DNA from: Roseiarcus sp963770275
GTDB taxonomy: Bacteria; Pseudomonadota; Alphaproteobacteria; Rhizobiales; Beijerinckiaceae
Length of the DNA stretch: 64,000 bases
NCBI GenBank assembly: GCA_963770275.1
Contig: CAVYPD010000041.1
Coordinates: forward strand, 30,385 to 94,384
Direction of reading: 5' to 3'
Both the position numbers and the translations under genes were made by a program. The notes under the pieces are model-generated. The model was not told the origin of the DNA, searched no databases, and saw only the letters and a list, made by a program, of their open reading frames with translations. This document shows positions 47,867-58,511 of the stretch, one piece after another (the stretch's first letter is position 1; each line of letters begins with the position of its first letter).

Positions 47867-48518
47867 GATCGGGGCAGTTGCCATCCTGGATGTCGACGAC
47901 CTTGTACTCGGGATATTTGTCGAGCACCGATTTGAAGCCGTCCATGCGCACGGCCACTTCCGGCTGAACCTGAGCGCCGGTGACGACGAAGATATTCGCC
48001 GTCGTGCGGTTTTCCTTCTTCAGGCCCTCGACAAGGTTGGTCGCGGCGAACTCACCCAATTGCCGATGGTTATTTTCGATCGACGCCTTGAAGTAGGGTT
48101 CGGACTCGGGGACCGTCGGACCGACGAGATTGATCATCGGAATGCCGGCGGCCTGGGCCCGTCGCAGCCCCGGGACCACAGAACGGGCGTTGGTGGCGAG
48201 AAGGGCGATGAGATCAGGCTTTTGAGCGACCGCCTGATCGAGATGCTGGGGCTGCAGAACGGGGTCGTATGGGTCCTGTAGGTCGGTCACGATCACGCCT
48301 TTGGCCTCGAGCGCCAGAACGATCTGATGCCTGAATTCTCGGCACCACCTATTGAGGTCGGAGCAGGCGACATAGGCAACCTTCTTGCCCTTCAGCGCGC
48401 TGTCCGGCACACCGGAAGCGTCTTCGCCAAATGCAGTCGTGGCCGCGTAGCTGGAAAATATTTAGATCCCTGCGGCCGCAATCGCGTGCACGCAGGATAT
48501 GGCTTTACTGTTCATCAT
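47865..48518 (-). pseudogene. CUT2 sugar-binding protein, N-terminal half fused to the ATPase
   Basis: The signal-peptide start (ATG ATG at 48518/48515 with AGGGA upstream) reads MNSKAISCVHAIAAAGI and then meets an in-frame TAA at 48464-48462. The same frame continues IFSSYAATTAFGEDASG, LKGKKVAYVACSDLNRWCRE, PGLRRAQAAGIPMINLVGPT and DKYPEYKVVDIQDGN. Near 47866 it runs without a stop into the middle of the ATPase. The C-terminal half of the binding protein and the start of the ATPase are deleted. Downstream of the stop, GTG 48410 could restart translation of a hybrid. Confidence 0.8.
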
Positions 48519-48624
48519 TCCCTCGCTTGCAATTTCAACGGCTCGTGGTCTGTCCTTTTTGTGGACGCAAATAGCATGCGGGCGAGAGCACGCAGGATCG
48601 TATCTCAAGAAGGCGACATCCAGG

Positions 48625-49653
48625 TTGACGAATTCGCGTAGCGCCAGCTCGGCGACATCATCCCGTCCTCTTCGCCTGCTGCTTGCTGGCCTCGGCGCCT
48701 TCGGCAAGGAGCATCTCAGCCGACTGACTGAACGGTCCGACGTCAAGGTGGTCGGGGTGGCCGATTCCAATCCGGCCGCCCTCGAGCCAATCCGCGCAAA
48801 ACTTGGCGTCGCAGAATGCCTGACCGACCCCCTGCGAATGATCGACGCGGTCGAGGCTGACGCCATCATCGTCGCCACTCCCGCCGTCTCGCATGTCGAA
48901 ATCGGCGTGCGCGCGCTTAGCCGAAACCTCCCTGTGTTGCTCGAAAAGCCCGTTGCGCCGTCAGCGGGATCCGCCGTCCCGCTCCTCGCGGCCGCGCGCA
49001 GCTCTGCGGGCTTCGTTGCGCCCGGCCACGTGCTGCGGTTTTCGCGGGACCACGTTCGGATGGTTGAAACTGTTCGCTCCGGGCGGATCGGCGAGGTCCT
49101 CTATGTGAGCTCGCGTCGTTACCGCGACGACGGTCATGCCGTCCGCTACCCCGACGACGACCCTGTGTTGATGACTCTCGTTCACGACATCGACATTGCG
49201 CAGTGGGTCACGGGTTCAGACTTCCATTCAATTGTCGCCCGCCGATCGGAAGGCGTCGGCTACCGATCGATGACGGCGGTGTCGGCGACCACTGCGACCG
49301 GGGTCATTTGCGACCTACGCACGGCCTGGACGTTCACTGATGGGGAGTTGCCGCCTGACCGCGTCGAAGTGGTGGGAAATCGCGGCAGCATCGAGCTTAC
49401 CGTCGGGGCAGGCCTGGAAATCTATGCGGAGGGACAACACACACACTATCCCGCGGCCAGCGAAGACGATCCCTTGCGGAGCGAACAGGATCATTTCTTG
49501 GCGTGCGTCCGCGATCGTTCAGTGACGCCAGCGCTCACTCTGTCGCAAGCTCTGATTGGATTGACGCTAGCCGATGCGGCGATCGAATCTCTGCGGCGAG
49601 GATCGCCCATCGCGAAACGCGAAACGGGGATATTCAACCACGACTTCGGCTAA
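48625..49653 (+). CDS. Gfo/Idh/MocA-family oxidoreductase
   Basis: NAD(P)-dependent sugar or polyol dehydrogenase of about 342 aa. The cofactor fold is RLLLAGLGAFGKEHLSRLTE with GVADSN; VATPAVSHVEIGVRAL and VLLEKPVAPS contain the family EKP motif. Later segments are DPVLMTLVHDIDIAQWVTGS and VVGNRGSIELTVGAGLEIYA. The frame is open well upstream, but TTG 48625 is the only reasonable start near the fold (AAGAAGG lies 11 bases ahead). Divergent from the decayed transporter and upstream of an intact CUT2 transporter, whose sugar (perhaps an inositol or pentose) is the likely substrate. Confidence 0.8.
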   Translation: MTNSRSASSATSSRPLRLLLAGLGAFGKEHLSRLTERSDVKVVGVADSNPAALEPIRAKLGVAECLTDPLRMIDAVEADAIIVATPAVSHVEIGVRALSRNLPVLLEKPVAPSAGSAVPLLAAARSSAGFVAPGHVLRFSRDHVRMVETVRSGRIGEVLYVSSRRYRDDGHAVRYPDDDPVLMTLVHDIDIAQWVTGSDFHSIVARRSEGVGYRSMTAVSATTATGVICDLRTAWTFTDGELPPDRVEVVGNRGSIELTVGAGLEIYAEGQHTHYPAASEDDPLRSEQDHFLACVRDRSVTPALTLSQALIGLTLADAAIESLRRGSPIAKRETGIFNHDFG

Positions 49654-49763
49654 ACGGCCCGAGCTTCCTATAGCTCGACTTGAGACTGTCGCTTCCATTT
49701 TGAAGCCGTCAGCATCGTCGCTTCGCGGGTCTGTCGCCTGCCGAAGACGTAGGGAGGATCGAA

Positions 49764-50693
49764 ATGACTTGCAGAGGACTTCTCGCCGCGGGCATGGCGT
49801 TGAGTGCGGTCGCGCTGGCTGCAATGCCGGCTTCCGCGAAAGAGCTGAAGACCATCGGCATGAGCGTCGGCTCGCTGAGCAATCCTTACTTCATCGCGCT
49901 CGCCGAGGGCGCCACGAACGCCGCGAAAAAAATCAATCCCGACGCCAAGCTGACCGTAGTCTCGTCCGAGTACGATCTTGGCAAGCAATTCTCTCAGATG
50001 GACAACTTCATCGCTGCGGGCGTGGATCTGATCCTGGTCGCGGCGGACGATCCGCACGCCATCGCTCCCGCCGTGAAACGCGCCCAAGACGCCGGGATCC
50101 CGGTGATCGCCGTTGACGTGGAAGCGGAGGGGGCCAACGCGACCATCGAAACCGACAACTATCAGGCCGGCTTGGTGTCGTGCGCGTATCTCGGCGAGAA
50201 GATGGGCGGCGCCGGCGACGTGGTCATGCAGTGGGTCGGCCCGCTTTCAGGATCGATCGCGCGCATCAAGGGCTGCCATGACGCGCTAAGCAAATATCCC
50301 AACATCAAGGTTGTGTCCGACGATGAAAACAGCGGTTGCACCCGTGAAGGCGGCCTGAAGTTTACGCTGGGCGATTTGCAGCGCTTTCCAAATCTGAAGG
50401 GCATGTACACGATTTGCGAGCCCGAAGCGCTCGGCGCCAATCTCGCCATCAAGCAGCTTGGCCGGTCCGGCATCGTCGTCACGTCCACCGACGGCTCTCC
50501 GGACGCCGCCGACGCCTTGAAGACCGACACCGCGCTTATCGCCACCTCCAGTCAGGATCCAAGGGAAGAGGGCCGGCTTGGAATCGAGGAAGGCTACGCA
50601 ATCCTGAACGGCAAGGAACCCGAGACGAAGGTCTTGAAGCTATCGCCGAAGCTGGTGACGCGCGACAACGTCTCGCAGTACAAAGGCTGGTGA
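49764..50693 (+). CDS. CUT2 sugar-binding periplasmic protein
   Basis: Binding protein of 309 aa. Signal peptide GLLAAGMALSAVALAAMPAS/AKE. The mature start TIGMSVGSLSNPYFIALAEG, LILVAADDPHAIAPAVKRAQ, VIAVDVEAEGANATIETDNY, MQWVGPLSGSIARIKGCHDA and VVTSTDGSPDAADALKTDTA follow the ribose-binding pattern. It has more cysteines than usual (SCAYLGEK, GCHDA, SGCTREGG, TICEPEA), possibly paired. Preceded by GGAGGATCG; followed by a hairpin and the ATPase gene. Confidence 0.9.
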   Translation: MTCRGLLAAGMALSAVALAAMPASAKELKTIGMSVGSLSNPYFIALAEGATNAAKKINPDAKLTVVSSEYDLGKQFSQMDNFIAAGVDLILVAADDPHAIAPAVKRAQDAGIPVIAVDVEAEGANATIETDNYQAGLVSCAYLGEKMGGAGDVVMQWVGPLSGSIARIKGCHDALSKYPNIKVVSDDENSGCTREGGLKFTLGDLQRFPNLKGMYTICEPEALGANLAIKQLGRSGIVVTSTDGSPDAADALKTDTALIATSSQDPREEGRLGIEEGYAILNGKEPETKVLKLSPKLVTRDNVSQYKGW

Positions 50694-50707
50694 AGCTGGC
50701 CTGAGTG

Positions 50708-50750
50708 TCCTGAGCAGGAAGCCGTGCTTCTTCGCGGCTTCCCGACAGGA
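50708..50750 (+). other. Stem-loop after the binding-protein gene
   Basis: GGAAGCCG (50717-50724) pairs perfectly with CGGCTTCC (50735-50742). The outer arms TCCTG (50708-50712) and CAGGA (50746-50750) extend it across small internal loops. It begins 15 bp after the stop codon, with no T-run, as for the other binding-protein genes here. Confidence 0.55.
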
Positions 50751-50890
50751 GCGCAAAGTGCTCTTCCTTTCGAGCTCCAATTCGTGCGAAGCGACGCTCG
50801 AGCCGCGGAGGGCTACGCGCGCAACCTTGCAAGCAGGAAAGCGCGCGACGTCTAATCTCCGTTCATTTATAGGTGCATTGGGAGGCGTGG

Positions 50891-52425
<1,535 letters not shown>

Positions 52426-52429
<4 letters not shown>

Positions 52430-53469
52430 GCGGCAGCGTGAGCCCGGGCAATCCTGCGCCGATCCAAGTCGCGGGCGCGGAGGACGCGCGCCGCCAACGC
52501 ATGCGCGTGATCGCACGTTCGTTCGGCATGTTGCCGGTCCTCATTGTGCTTGGGATCCTTATTCAGCTCGCCTGCATCCATTTTACCGGCGAAGGCCGCT
52601 TTCTGACCGCACAGAACCTGTCGATCATGGCCCAGCAGGCGTCGATCAATACGGTGCTCGCAGCCGGCATGACTTTTGTGATTCTGACCGGCGGCATCGA
52701 CCTGTCCGTCGGATCGATCCTTGCCGCCGCGGCTATGGTGGGCATGATCGTGTCGAAAGAGGCCGGTTTGATCGGGGTCCCGGCCGCGATGCTCGCGGGA
52801 CTCATGTTTGGCGTGTTCAACGGCGCGCTGATTGCTTATCTCCGACTGCCCCCGTTCATCGTCACATTGGGATCTCTTACAGCCGTGCGCGGTTTTGCCC
52901 GCCTGGTCGGCAACGACCTCACCGTGTTCGATCCGCAATTGTCGTTCGCCTTTGTCGGCAACCGCTCGCTCACGATCATTCCGGGCGTCGTTTCGATTCC
53001 TTGTCTGGCGCTAATCGCATTCCTTGTGGTCGTCATCTCATGGTTGATCCTGCGACGCACTGTGCTCGGCACGCATATCTACGCGGTTGGCGGCAATGAG
53101 AGCGCTGCGCGGCTCGCGGGCATCAACGTCCCAGGAGTGCTCCTGTTCGTTTACGGCGCGTCCGGCCTGCTTGCCGGCGTCGGAGGGGTCATGCAGGCGG
53201 CGCGACTCTACGCCGCCAACGGCCTGCAACTTGGCCAATCCTACGAGCTTGACGCCATCGCCGCGGTCATCCTGGGCGGGACGAGCTTCGTCGGCGGAGT
53301 CGGCAGCATCTGGGGCACGTTGATCGGCGCGCTGATGATCGCCGTCTTGGGCAATGGCCTGATCCTGCTCGGCGTCTCGGACGTCTGGCAGTACATCGTC
53401 AAGGGCGGGGTGATCATCGGCGCGGTCGCGCTTGACCGTTACCGACTGACGGGCGCAGCCCGCACCTAG
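52426..53469 (+). CDS. CUT2 sugar ABC transporter permease (RbsC-like)
   Basis: Permease of 347 aa with a 35-residue cytosolic N-terminus, then LPVLIVLGILIQLACI and the RbsC landmarks GMTFVILTGGIDLSVGSILA, LRLPPFIVTLGSLTAVRGFA, YAVGGNESAARLAGINVPGV and AAVILGGTSFVGGVGSIWGT. Completes the transporter with the preceding two genes. Confidence 0.92.
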
Positions 53470-53721
53470 GACGAGTACGCCTCGTGCATTTCGGAACGCG
53501 CGTCGATATCGGGTGTCGGACGTGAATCCGCGGCTTTCGATCCCGCCAAAGCATTTCGCTTTCCAACACGGAGCTCAACAACGGGCCGCCGGCCAGATCG
53601 TTTGGCGTCGAAGTTCAGCAGGAAGGACAGACTCGATCTCGCTTTGAACAAGAAGATCGGGTCTGTTCCCTAAGGCTCGCTCGAGGTCGAGTCTGCTTGC
53701 CAATAGGCGCTCGAGCAGTTG

Positions 53722-53973
53722 TTAGTCAGCCGCTATGCGCGACGCTCCGACCAGCTTCGCAGCGGCGACCAGACTCTTCATTTGCTTTCCGACGCTGTCC
53801 ATCTGGGCCTGCATGGAATACAGGCTCGCTTCGACAAGCCTGTATTCCGCCTCGCTTGTCCAACCGGGGCCGTGAACGATCGGAATCAGAGTTGGCGGTG
53901 CTCCAACGATAATGATGATCGTTTCGTGGAACTTCTTGATCTTGGCTTCTAATCGCTTGATGTCATGTGTCAT
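53722..53973 (-). CDS. Small hypothetical protein (83 aa)
   Basis: Starts MTHDIKRLEAKIKKFHETII, IIVGAPPTLIPIVHGPGWTS and ends SLVAAAKLVGASRIAAD. GGAGA lies seven bases ahead of the ATG. N- and C-terminal helical segments flank a Pro/Gly-rich middle. No family recognised and no signal peptide. Stands alone between the CUT2 and polyol regions; about 250 bp on its left (53470-53721) hold nothing recognisable. Confidence 0.55.
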   Translation of the reverse strand: MTHDIKRLEAKIKKFHETIIIIVGAPPTLIPIVHGPGWTSEAEYRLVEASLYSMQAQMDSVGKQMKSLVAAAKLVGASRIAAD

Positions 53974-54310
53974 CGCAAATCTCCGTTCAATGCTCTCAAA
54001 GAATATTGCAACTCTTCTAAAATTGCTGACAGGCGCGTTTTAAGAATCGCCGATCAAACGCGCAGTCGTCTGAGGGCGATCGCGCGAGGCTCAACGCCCG
54101 AGGAAGGGCAAGCAACGCCTAGTCTAACTCTCGAAACGCGCGGAAGGAGCGCTAAAAGCACGTTGACAATTCAACGACGGCGCGGACTTGGCGTTTGGGC
54201 TGTGAGGGAGATCACAATGGGTGCGTACAATCGCGCACTTGGCCGACCGGCATGCGTGAAAGACCGCAGGCGTCGCCTCGCGAAGGACCGGAGTCCGCGC
54301 CAAATCGGCT
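53974..54310. other. Intergenic stretch with no recognised feature
   Basis: A plus-strand frame of 170 codons crosses this region, but it overlaps the end of the GatZ-like gene and has the arginine-rich, low-identity composition of a shadow frame. I see no promoter, repeat or RNA element I can support. Confidence 0.5.
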
Positions 54311-55621
54311 TCACCCGCCAATTCCGGGAGAGTCGTGAAGCGTCGTGTCCGAATGACCGCACGCCTGATCGTATCGCCGCAGGACTTGAAGCACCGCTCC
54401 GACCACAAGTTCTCGGGGCCGCGCCGAGAGCGAGCCGTCGACCACCTCGGGGTAAAGACCACCCAAATACTGGCTGATGAGAGGCCCAGGGATTTCCTTG
54501 TCGCCGAGTTTGGCGAAGAGCCGATCGACAGCGGCCTGAGCCTCTGGACGGGGCCAGTAATATCGGATGCGGTCGCTGAAACTGAAGTGCCGCTGCAACC
54601 TGAGCTCGTCGGCGTCTCCTTGATAATATTTACGCCAGTTTCCAGGCTCTTTCAGCATCAAGGCTTCCATCGCGGCCGGCAGGCCTTCCCCGGTCGACGT
54701 AGGGTCGAGAACGCGTGCGATGCAATCAAGCCCGTAGAGTGCTTCGCGTAACGCAAAGGTCAACCAGGGTCCTACCTTGAGGATTGCGAACCCGTCCCTG
54801 ACCAACGCATTAAGGCTGGCCGACGGCTGATAATCTGTCGAGTGCGCCTCGAAGACAAAGCCTGACAAGCTGGCCAAAGCGTGCACGAGGTGCGCGGCCT
54901 TCTCGGGCTTATATGGAATGACTTGGGTGCTGGCGAACTCGACGCCCGGTTGCACCACTGCGCCAATCGCACGGGCGAAGGCTGTCTCAAGGCCGGCGTC
55001 CCCGAACGCCTTTTCGTGGACCTCGACGGTCCGCAGCGCCGCTTCCGGCTTTGTCACCTCAAGAGAATTGAGGGCGTGCTGTGCTCCGCCGGGAACTGGG
55101 ACTTCTGTGCCGATGATATAAATCGGAGGAGTGCCGTTCCCGACCGCCGCTTCGGCTACCTTAGCCAAAGCGGCGGCGCGCTCAGCGGTTACTTCATCCG
55201 CCAATGCCGCCGGCTCACCGGCGCATCCCATGCTGGTGTCGAGATGCAGCTTGGCGAAGCCGGCCCGGGCATAGCCTTCGATCATTGCTTTGGCTCGTTG
55301 CATAGCCTCGTCTGGGGCCAAATGCTTCCATGGACTGGGGCCAAGATGATCACCTCCAAGGATCACTCGGGCCGGGTCAAGACCAACGCGCGCGGCGATG
55401 CCGTCGACGAAGCGGCGAAAATCGGCCGGCGTCATGCCGGTGTAGCCGCCCTCCTGGTTGACTTGGTTGCAAGTCGCCTCGATGAGAACGCGCCGATCAG
55501 TGCGCAGCGCGAGAGACAGAGCGGCCTCGATGACGATGGGATGGGCTGTGCAAACCGATGTGACACCAGCTCGGCCGTCGGTCAGCCTTTCGCTCACGAG
55601 CGGAGGGAGGAGCCGAGTCAC
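54311..55621 (-). CDS. gatZ: GatZ/KbaZ-like protein, probable D-tagatose 6-phosphate 4-epimerase
   Basis: TIM-barrel protein of 436 aa. Visible are TSVCTAHPIVIEAALSLALR, LIEATCNQVNQEGGYTGMTP, VILGGDHLGPSPWKHLAPDE, FAKLHLDTSMGCAGEPAALA, IIGTEVPVPGGAQ, FEAHSTDYQPSASLNALVRD and FSFSDRIRYYWPRPEAQAAV. In enterics GatZ supports tagatose-bisphosphate aldolase. In Agrobacterium, published work on galactitol and altritol catabolism assigned a GatZ-type protein as a tagatose 6-phosphate 4-epimerase, which fits here because no aldolase partner (GatY) is present. GTG 55621 overlaps the kinase stop (GTGA). Confidence 0.85.
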   Translation of the reverse strand: MTRLLPPLVSERLTDGRAGVTSVCTAHPIVIEAALSLALRTDRRVLIEATCNQVNQEGGYTGMTPADFRRFVDGIAARVGLDPARVILGGDHLGPSPWKHLAPDEAMQRAKAMIEGYARAGFAKLHLDTSMGCAGEPAALADEVTAERAAALAKVAEAAVGNGTPPIYIIGTEVPVPGGAQHALNSLEVTKPEAALRTVEVHEKAFGDAGLETAFARAIGAVVQPGVEFASTQVIPYKPEKAAHLVHALASLSGFVFEAHSTDYQPSASLNALVRDGFAILKVGPWLTFALREALYGLDCIARVLDPTSTGEGLPAAMEALMLKEPGNWRKYYQGDADELRLQRHFSFSDRIRYYWPRPEAQAAVDRLFAKLGDKEIPGPLISQYLGGLYPEVVDGSLSARPRELVVGAVLQVLRRYDQACGHSDTTLHDSPGIGG

Positions 55622-56571
55622 GGCAAGGGCCTCCCGGAATGAGCCAAAAGGAAAGCGTCGAGATCGGCTTGGCTGGCGGCGCCCTCCATCGGTCCTTGCC
55701 GCGTCACCGCCAATGCTCCACTCGCTGCGGCGTAAGCCAGACACCGGGCCGGAGGCATGTTGCGCAGCCAGCAACTGATGAAGGTGGCGCCGAAGCAGTC
55801 CCCCGCCCCCGTCGGATCGAGCTCCTCGACCTCGAACCCGGGCTGTGTGAGGCGCGTCGGGGAATCGAAGTAGCTAGCGCCTTCGGCACCCTGCTTGTGA
55901 ACGATTGCCTTGATACCGTGGGCGAGAATCTCCTCGACGGCTGCCTTCTCTTCATTCGCATTGGTAAAGAGATAGAGTTCAACGCCGCTCGGTAGGAACA
56001 CATCGCAACGTCGAAACAGGGTTTCACAAGCTTCTCGAAGGCCGGGCAGGTTCAGAATCTCTGGACGAAGATTGGGGTCGAATGAAATCGTACCCCCGCG
56101 GGCCTTGATCGCCTCAGCGGCGCGGAGGACAACCTCTACGATGCTTGGCGAGAAAAGCGCCGTGCCCATCACATGAAGGTGGTCGCTGCGGTCCAAAACG
56201 GCTTTGGCCGCGGCGTCGAGGACAATATTGCCTGACGCGCTATGCTTGATGTTGTACACGAAGGCTCGCGATCCATCGGACCTATAACGCACGAAGGCGC
56301 TGCCCGTGGCCGTTTCGGGGTCAATCCGGACGCCTTCCACATTGACCCCATCACGACGTAGGCGGTCGAGATTGACACGCCCGAAGTCATCGTTCCCCAC
56401 GCAACCAATGATGGCCGCTGGCTGACCAAACTTCGCAGCCTGATCGATGAAGATCGCCGGGGCGCCGGAAGGGAAAGGGCCAATCAGATTGACCGGCTCC
56501 AGGAAGCCGTTGCCCTTGTCGGTCGCCATGATCTCAACGAGGATCTCGCCGATGGTGAGGATTGATTTCAT
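55618..56571 (-). CDS. PfkB-family sugar kinase, probable tagatose kinase
   Basis: Carbohydrate kinase of 317 aa. N-terminus SILTIGEILVEIMATDKGNG and SGAPAIFIDQAAKFGQPAAI (sugar-binding region), middle ISFDPNLRPEILNLPGLREA, and the signature VEELDPTGAGDCFGATFISC with the catalytic Asp in GAGD. GTG 56574 is an alternative start. It begins at the smoS stop and overlaps gatZ. Between a polyol dehydrogenase that can yield D-tagatose and a GatZ-type protein, D-tagatose is the best-supported substrate; fructose cannot be excluded. Confidence 0.87.
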   Translation of the reverse strand: MKSILTIGEILVEIMATDKGNGFLEPVNLIGPFPSGAPAIFIDQAAKFGQPAAIIGCVGNDDFGRVNLDRLRRDGVNVEGVRIDPETATGSAFVRYRSDGSRAFVYNIKHSASGNIVLDAAAKAVLDRSDHLHVMGTALFSPSIVEVVLRAAEAIKARGGTISFDPNLRPEILNLPGLREACETLFRRCDVFLPSGVELYLFTNANEEKAAVEEILAHGIKAIVHKQGAEGASYFDSPTRLTQPGFEVEELDPTGAGDCFGATFISCWLRNMPPARCLAYAAASGALAVTRQGPMEGAASQADLDAFLLAHSGRPLP

Positions 56572-56574
56572 CAC

Positions 56575-57345
56575 TCAGCTCATCCAGTTGCCACCGTCGA
56601 TATTGTAGGTTTGGGCGACGATGTAATCAGCGTCTTCGCTTGCGAGAAATGTCGCAAGACCACCAATCTCGTCAGGGCGCGCCATACGGCCAAAGGGTAC
56701 AGATGCGCCGACGACGCGCTTCTTCTCGCCGGGCTTCAGGTTCTCGTACTTGGCGAACATTGCGTCGACGTGATCCCAGTGCTCATTGTCGACGACGCCA
56801 GGCGCAATACCGTTCACGTTAATGCGGTGCTTGATGAGATCCAGGCCCGCGCTCTGCGTGAGGCTGATGACAGCCGTTTTCGACCAACAATAGATGGCGA
56901 CTAGCGGTTCTCCTCGACGACCGGCCTGAGAAGCGAAGTTGATGATCTTGCCTCCGCGGCCCTGCTTGATCATCTGCTTGGCGACCGCCTGGAGCGTAAA
57001 CAGCAGACCCTCCACGTTCACTGAATAGACACGACGGTAGCTTTCGCGAGTGATCTCGACGATGGGAGCGAGGTCAAATAGTCCAGCATTGTTAACGAGG
57101 ATGTCGACGCCGCCGAACTTCGAGACCGTGTCGGCCACCATGGCGTCGATCGAGACCTGATCGGTTACGTCGAGCTTGAGACCAACGACATTAGGTCCGA
57201 GCTCAGACGCGACGGCCTTCGCGCCCTGTTCATTCAGATCGGCGACGACGACCTTTGCGCCTTCCTTCGCGTGGCGTTCCGCGATCGCCTTGCCGATGCC
57301 GCGAGCGGCTCCTGTGACGACGGCGACCCTGTCGTTTAGTTTCAT
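56575..57345 (-). CDS. smoS: Sorbitol/galactitol dehydrogenase (SmoS/PolS-like SDR)
   Basis: SDR of 256 aa, the same length as Rhodobacter SmoS and very close to it as I recall. VAVVTGAARGIGKAIAERHA with VVADLN (NAD-specific Asp), ILVNNAGLFDLAPIVEITRE, INFASQAGRRGEPLVAIYCW (active-site Ser, and Tyr in IYCWSK), INVNGIAPGVVDNEHWDHVD and IVAQTYNIDGGNWMS are diagnostic. SmoS oxidises D-glucitol to D-fructose and galactitol to D-tagatose; the neighbouring kinase and GatZ favour the latter. Preceded by a hairpin and a possible micro-ORF. Confidence 0.9.
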   Translation of the reverse strand: MKLNDRVAVVTGAARGIGKAIAERHAKEGAKVVVADLNEQGAKAVASELGPNVVGLKLDVTDQVSIDAMVADTVSKFGGVDILVNNAGLFDLAPIVEITRESYRRVYSVNVEGLLFTLQAVAKQMIKQGRGGKIINFASQAGRRGEPLVAIYCWSKTAVISLTQSAGLDLIKHRINVNGIAPGVVDNEHWDHVDAMFAKYENLKPGEKKRVVGASVPFGRMARPDEIGGLATFLASEDADYIVAQTYNIDGGNWMS

Positions 57346-57435
57346 GAGGACGCCGCCCGCTTGATTGGACAATGAAAGCACCGCCCCACGTTGCGCTCGA
57401 GCGCGTGGGCTTGGCTCTACGGAACTGCAATAGGC

Positions 57436-57468
57436 GTGGGCCACGGACTTCGCGAACCCGTGGCCCAC
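57436..57468 (-). other. Strong intercistronic stem-loop
   Basis: GTGGGCCACGG (57436-57446) and CCGTGGCCCAC (57458-57468) form a perfect 11-bp stem around an 11-base loop, between the two SDR genes. No U-run follows on the transcribed strand, so partial termination, RNA processing or stabilisation of the upstream message is likelier than full termination. Confidence 0.55.
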
Positions 57469-57484
57469 ATTGTCGCGACTCGAT

Positions 57485-57577
57485 CTAGCCGAGCGGCGCT
57501 CGATTGAGATTGCCTTCGCGATCCGTCCAAAGCGATTCGACATGCCCATCCAGCCCGGGGCCCGATTTCTTCGCCAT
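57485..57577 (-). CDS. Possible 30-residue micro-ORF in the polyol operon
   Basis: ATG 57577 is preceded by GGAGAG at nine bases and reads MAKKSGPGLDGHVESLWTDR and then EGNLNRAPLG before TAG. It lies in the gap between the two SDR genes, directly ahead of the 11-bp hairpin. It could be a leader peptide or a remnant of a deleted gene's end. No homologue recognised; composition is not obviously random. Confidence 0.35.
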   Translation of the reverse strand: MAKKSGPGLDGHVESLWTDREGNLNRAPLG

Positions 57578-57602
57578 GCGCGAGGCTCTCCGATCACCGC
57601 AC

Positions 57603-58388
57603 TCAGCGAATGGTGTTTCCGCCGTCCACAACCAGGTTCGCGCCGTTGATCATCGCTGCCGCGTCGCTCGCCAGGAACATGGCCGCATATGCGATCTCCC
57701 TCGGCTTCGCGAAACGACCGACCGGGATCTCTGCGCGAGCGAGCTCGCCCTTCTCGCCGCCCCAAAAGAGGGCGGTCATTTCCGTATCCACCACAGTCGG
57801 CGAGATGGCGTTGACCGTGATCCCACGCGGTCCCCACTCGACCGCCATGGACCGCAGCATTCCGAGCAGACCCGCTTTCGACGCGGCGTAGGCTGCATGC
57901 CCGACCAGGCCAACGAGCGCTGCTTGGGAGGCCATCATGACGATACGTCCTTTCCCGGCCTCCAGCATGTGTTTCGCAGCCTCCCGAGCAACAAAGTATT
58001 GGCCGGTGAGATTGATCGAGAGGACCCGATTCCAGTCCGCGCTTGCAGTAGCCTCGGCCGGCCAGACCCCTCCAATGCCGGCGTTGTTGATCAGCACGTC
58101 GATCCGGCCGAGCGTTGCGACGATCTCTCCAACAATCCGCGCGACTTGCGCGTCGTCCACGATGTCGGCCTCCCAGGACCGGGCCCCGCGCCCCAGCGCG
58201 CTCGCAACAGATTCGATATGCGGCGATTTGTCGATGAGCGCGAGCTGCGCTCCTCGCTCGCTGAACAGTTTCGCAATCGCTTTTCCGATCCCGCTGGCCG
58301 CTCCGGTTATCAGGACGACCCTGCCCGAGAAGTCGAAGACGCGCGAAAATTCAAGCGCGCTCTCGTCTGCTAAATCCCTACTAGACAT
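57603..58388 (-). CDS. Polyol dehydrogenase of the SDR family (GolD/D-threitol-dehydrogenase-like)
   Basis: SDR of 261 aa from ATG 58388 (GAGGTG eight bases upstream). VVLITGAASGIGKAIAKLFS and LIDKS form the NAD site, VLINNAGIGGVWPAEATASA follows, and the active site is MMASQAALVGLVGHAAYAAS-K. VNAISPTVVDTEM, GRFAKPREIAYAAMFLASDA and MINGANLVVDGGNTIR resemble GolD and D-threitol dehydrogenases. It probably oxidises a second polyol or the opposite end of the same one. ATG 58424 is possible. Follows the binding-protein gene and a hairpin. Confidence 0.85.
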   Translation of the reverse strand: MSSRDLADESALEFSRVFDFSGRVVLITGAASGIGKAIAKLFSERGAQLALIDKSPHIESVASALGRGARSWEADIVDDAQVARIVGEIVATLGRIDVLINNAGIGGVWPAEATASADWNRVLSINLTGQYFVAREAAKHMLEAGKGRIVMMASQAALVGLVGHAAYAASKAGLLGMLRSMAVEWGPRGITVNAISPTVVDTEMTALFWGGEKGELARAEIPVGRFAKPREIAYAAMFLASDAAAMINGANLVVDGGNTIR

Positions 58389-58474
58389 CCAACGCACCTC
58401 GATGTTTTCGTGTTTGACCGCCATTATTGCCTGATCTTGTCGGGCGCATGAGGAGAATTCGGATTTGAAAGGTC

Positions 58475-58502
58475 GGGTCACGGTTGTCGCCAACCGTGAC
58501 CC
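58475..58502 (-). other. Perfect stem with tetraloop after the polyol-binding-protein gene
   Basis: GGGTCACGGTTG (58475-58486) and CAACCGTGACCC (58491-58502) pair over 12 bp around a four-base loop (TCGC on plus, GCGA on the transcript), nine bases beyond the binding-protein stop. GCGA is a GNRA tetraloop in the mRNA. Expected to protect the binding-protein message from 3' decay. Confidence 0.65.
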
Positions 58503-58511
58503 TTACTGGCG

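Noticed and set aside
53965..54477. Plus-strand frame of 170 codons
   Set aside because: Overlaps the GatZ-like gene end; no ribosome site and no family resemblance.
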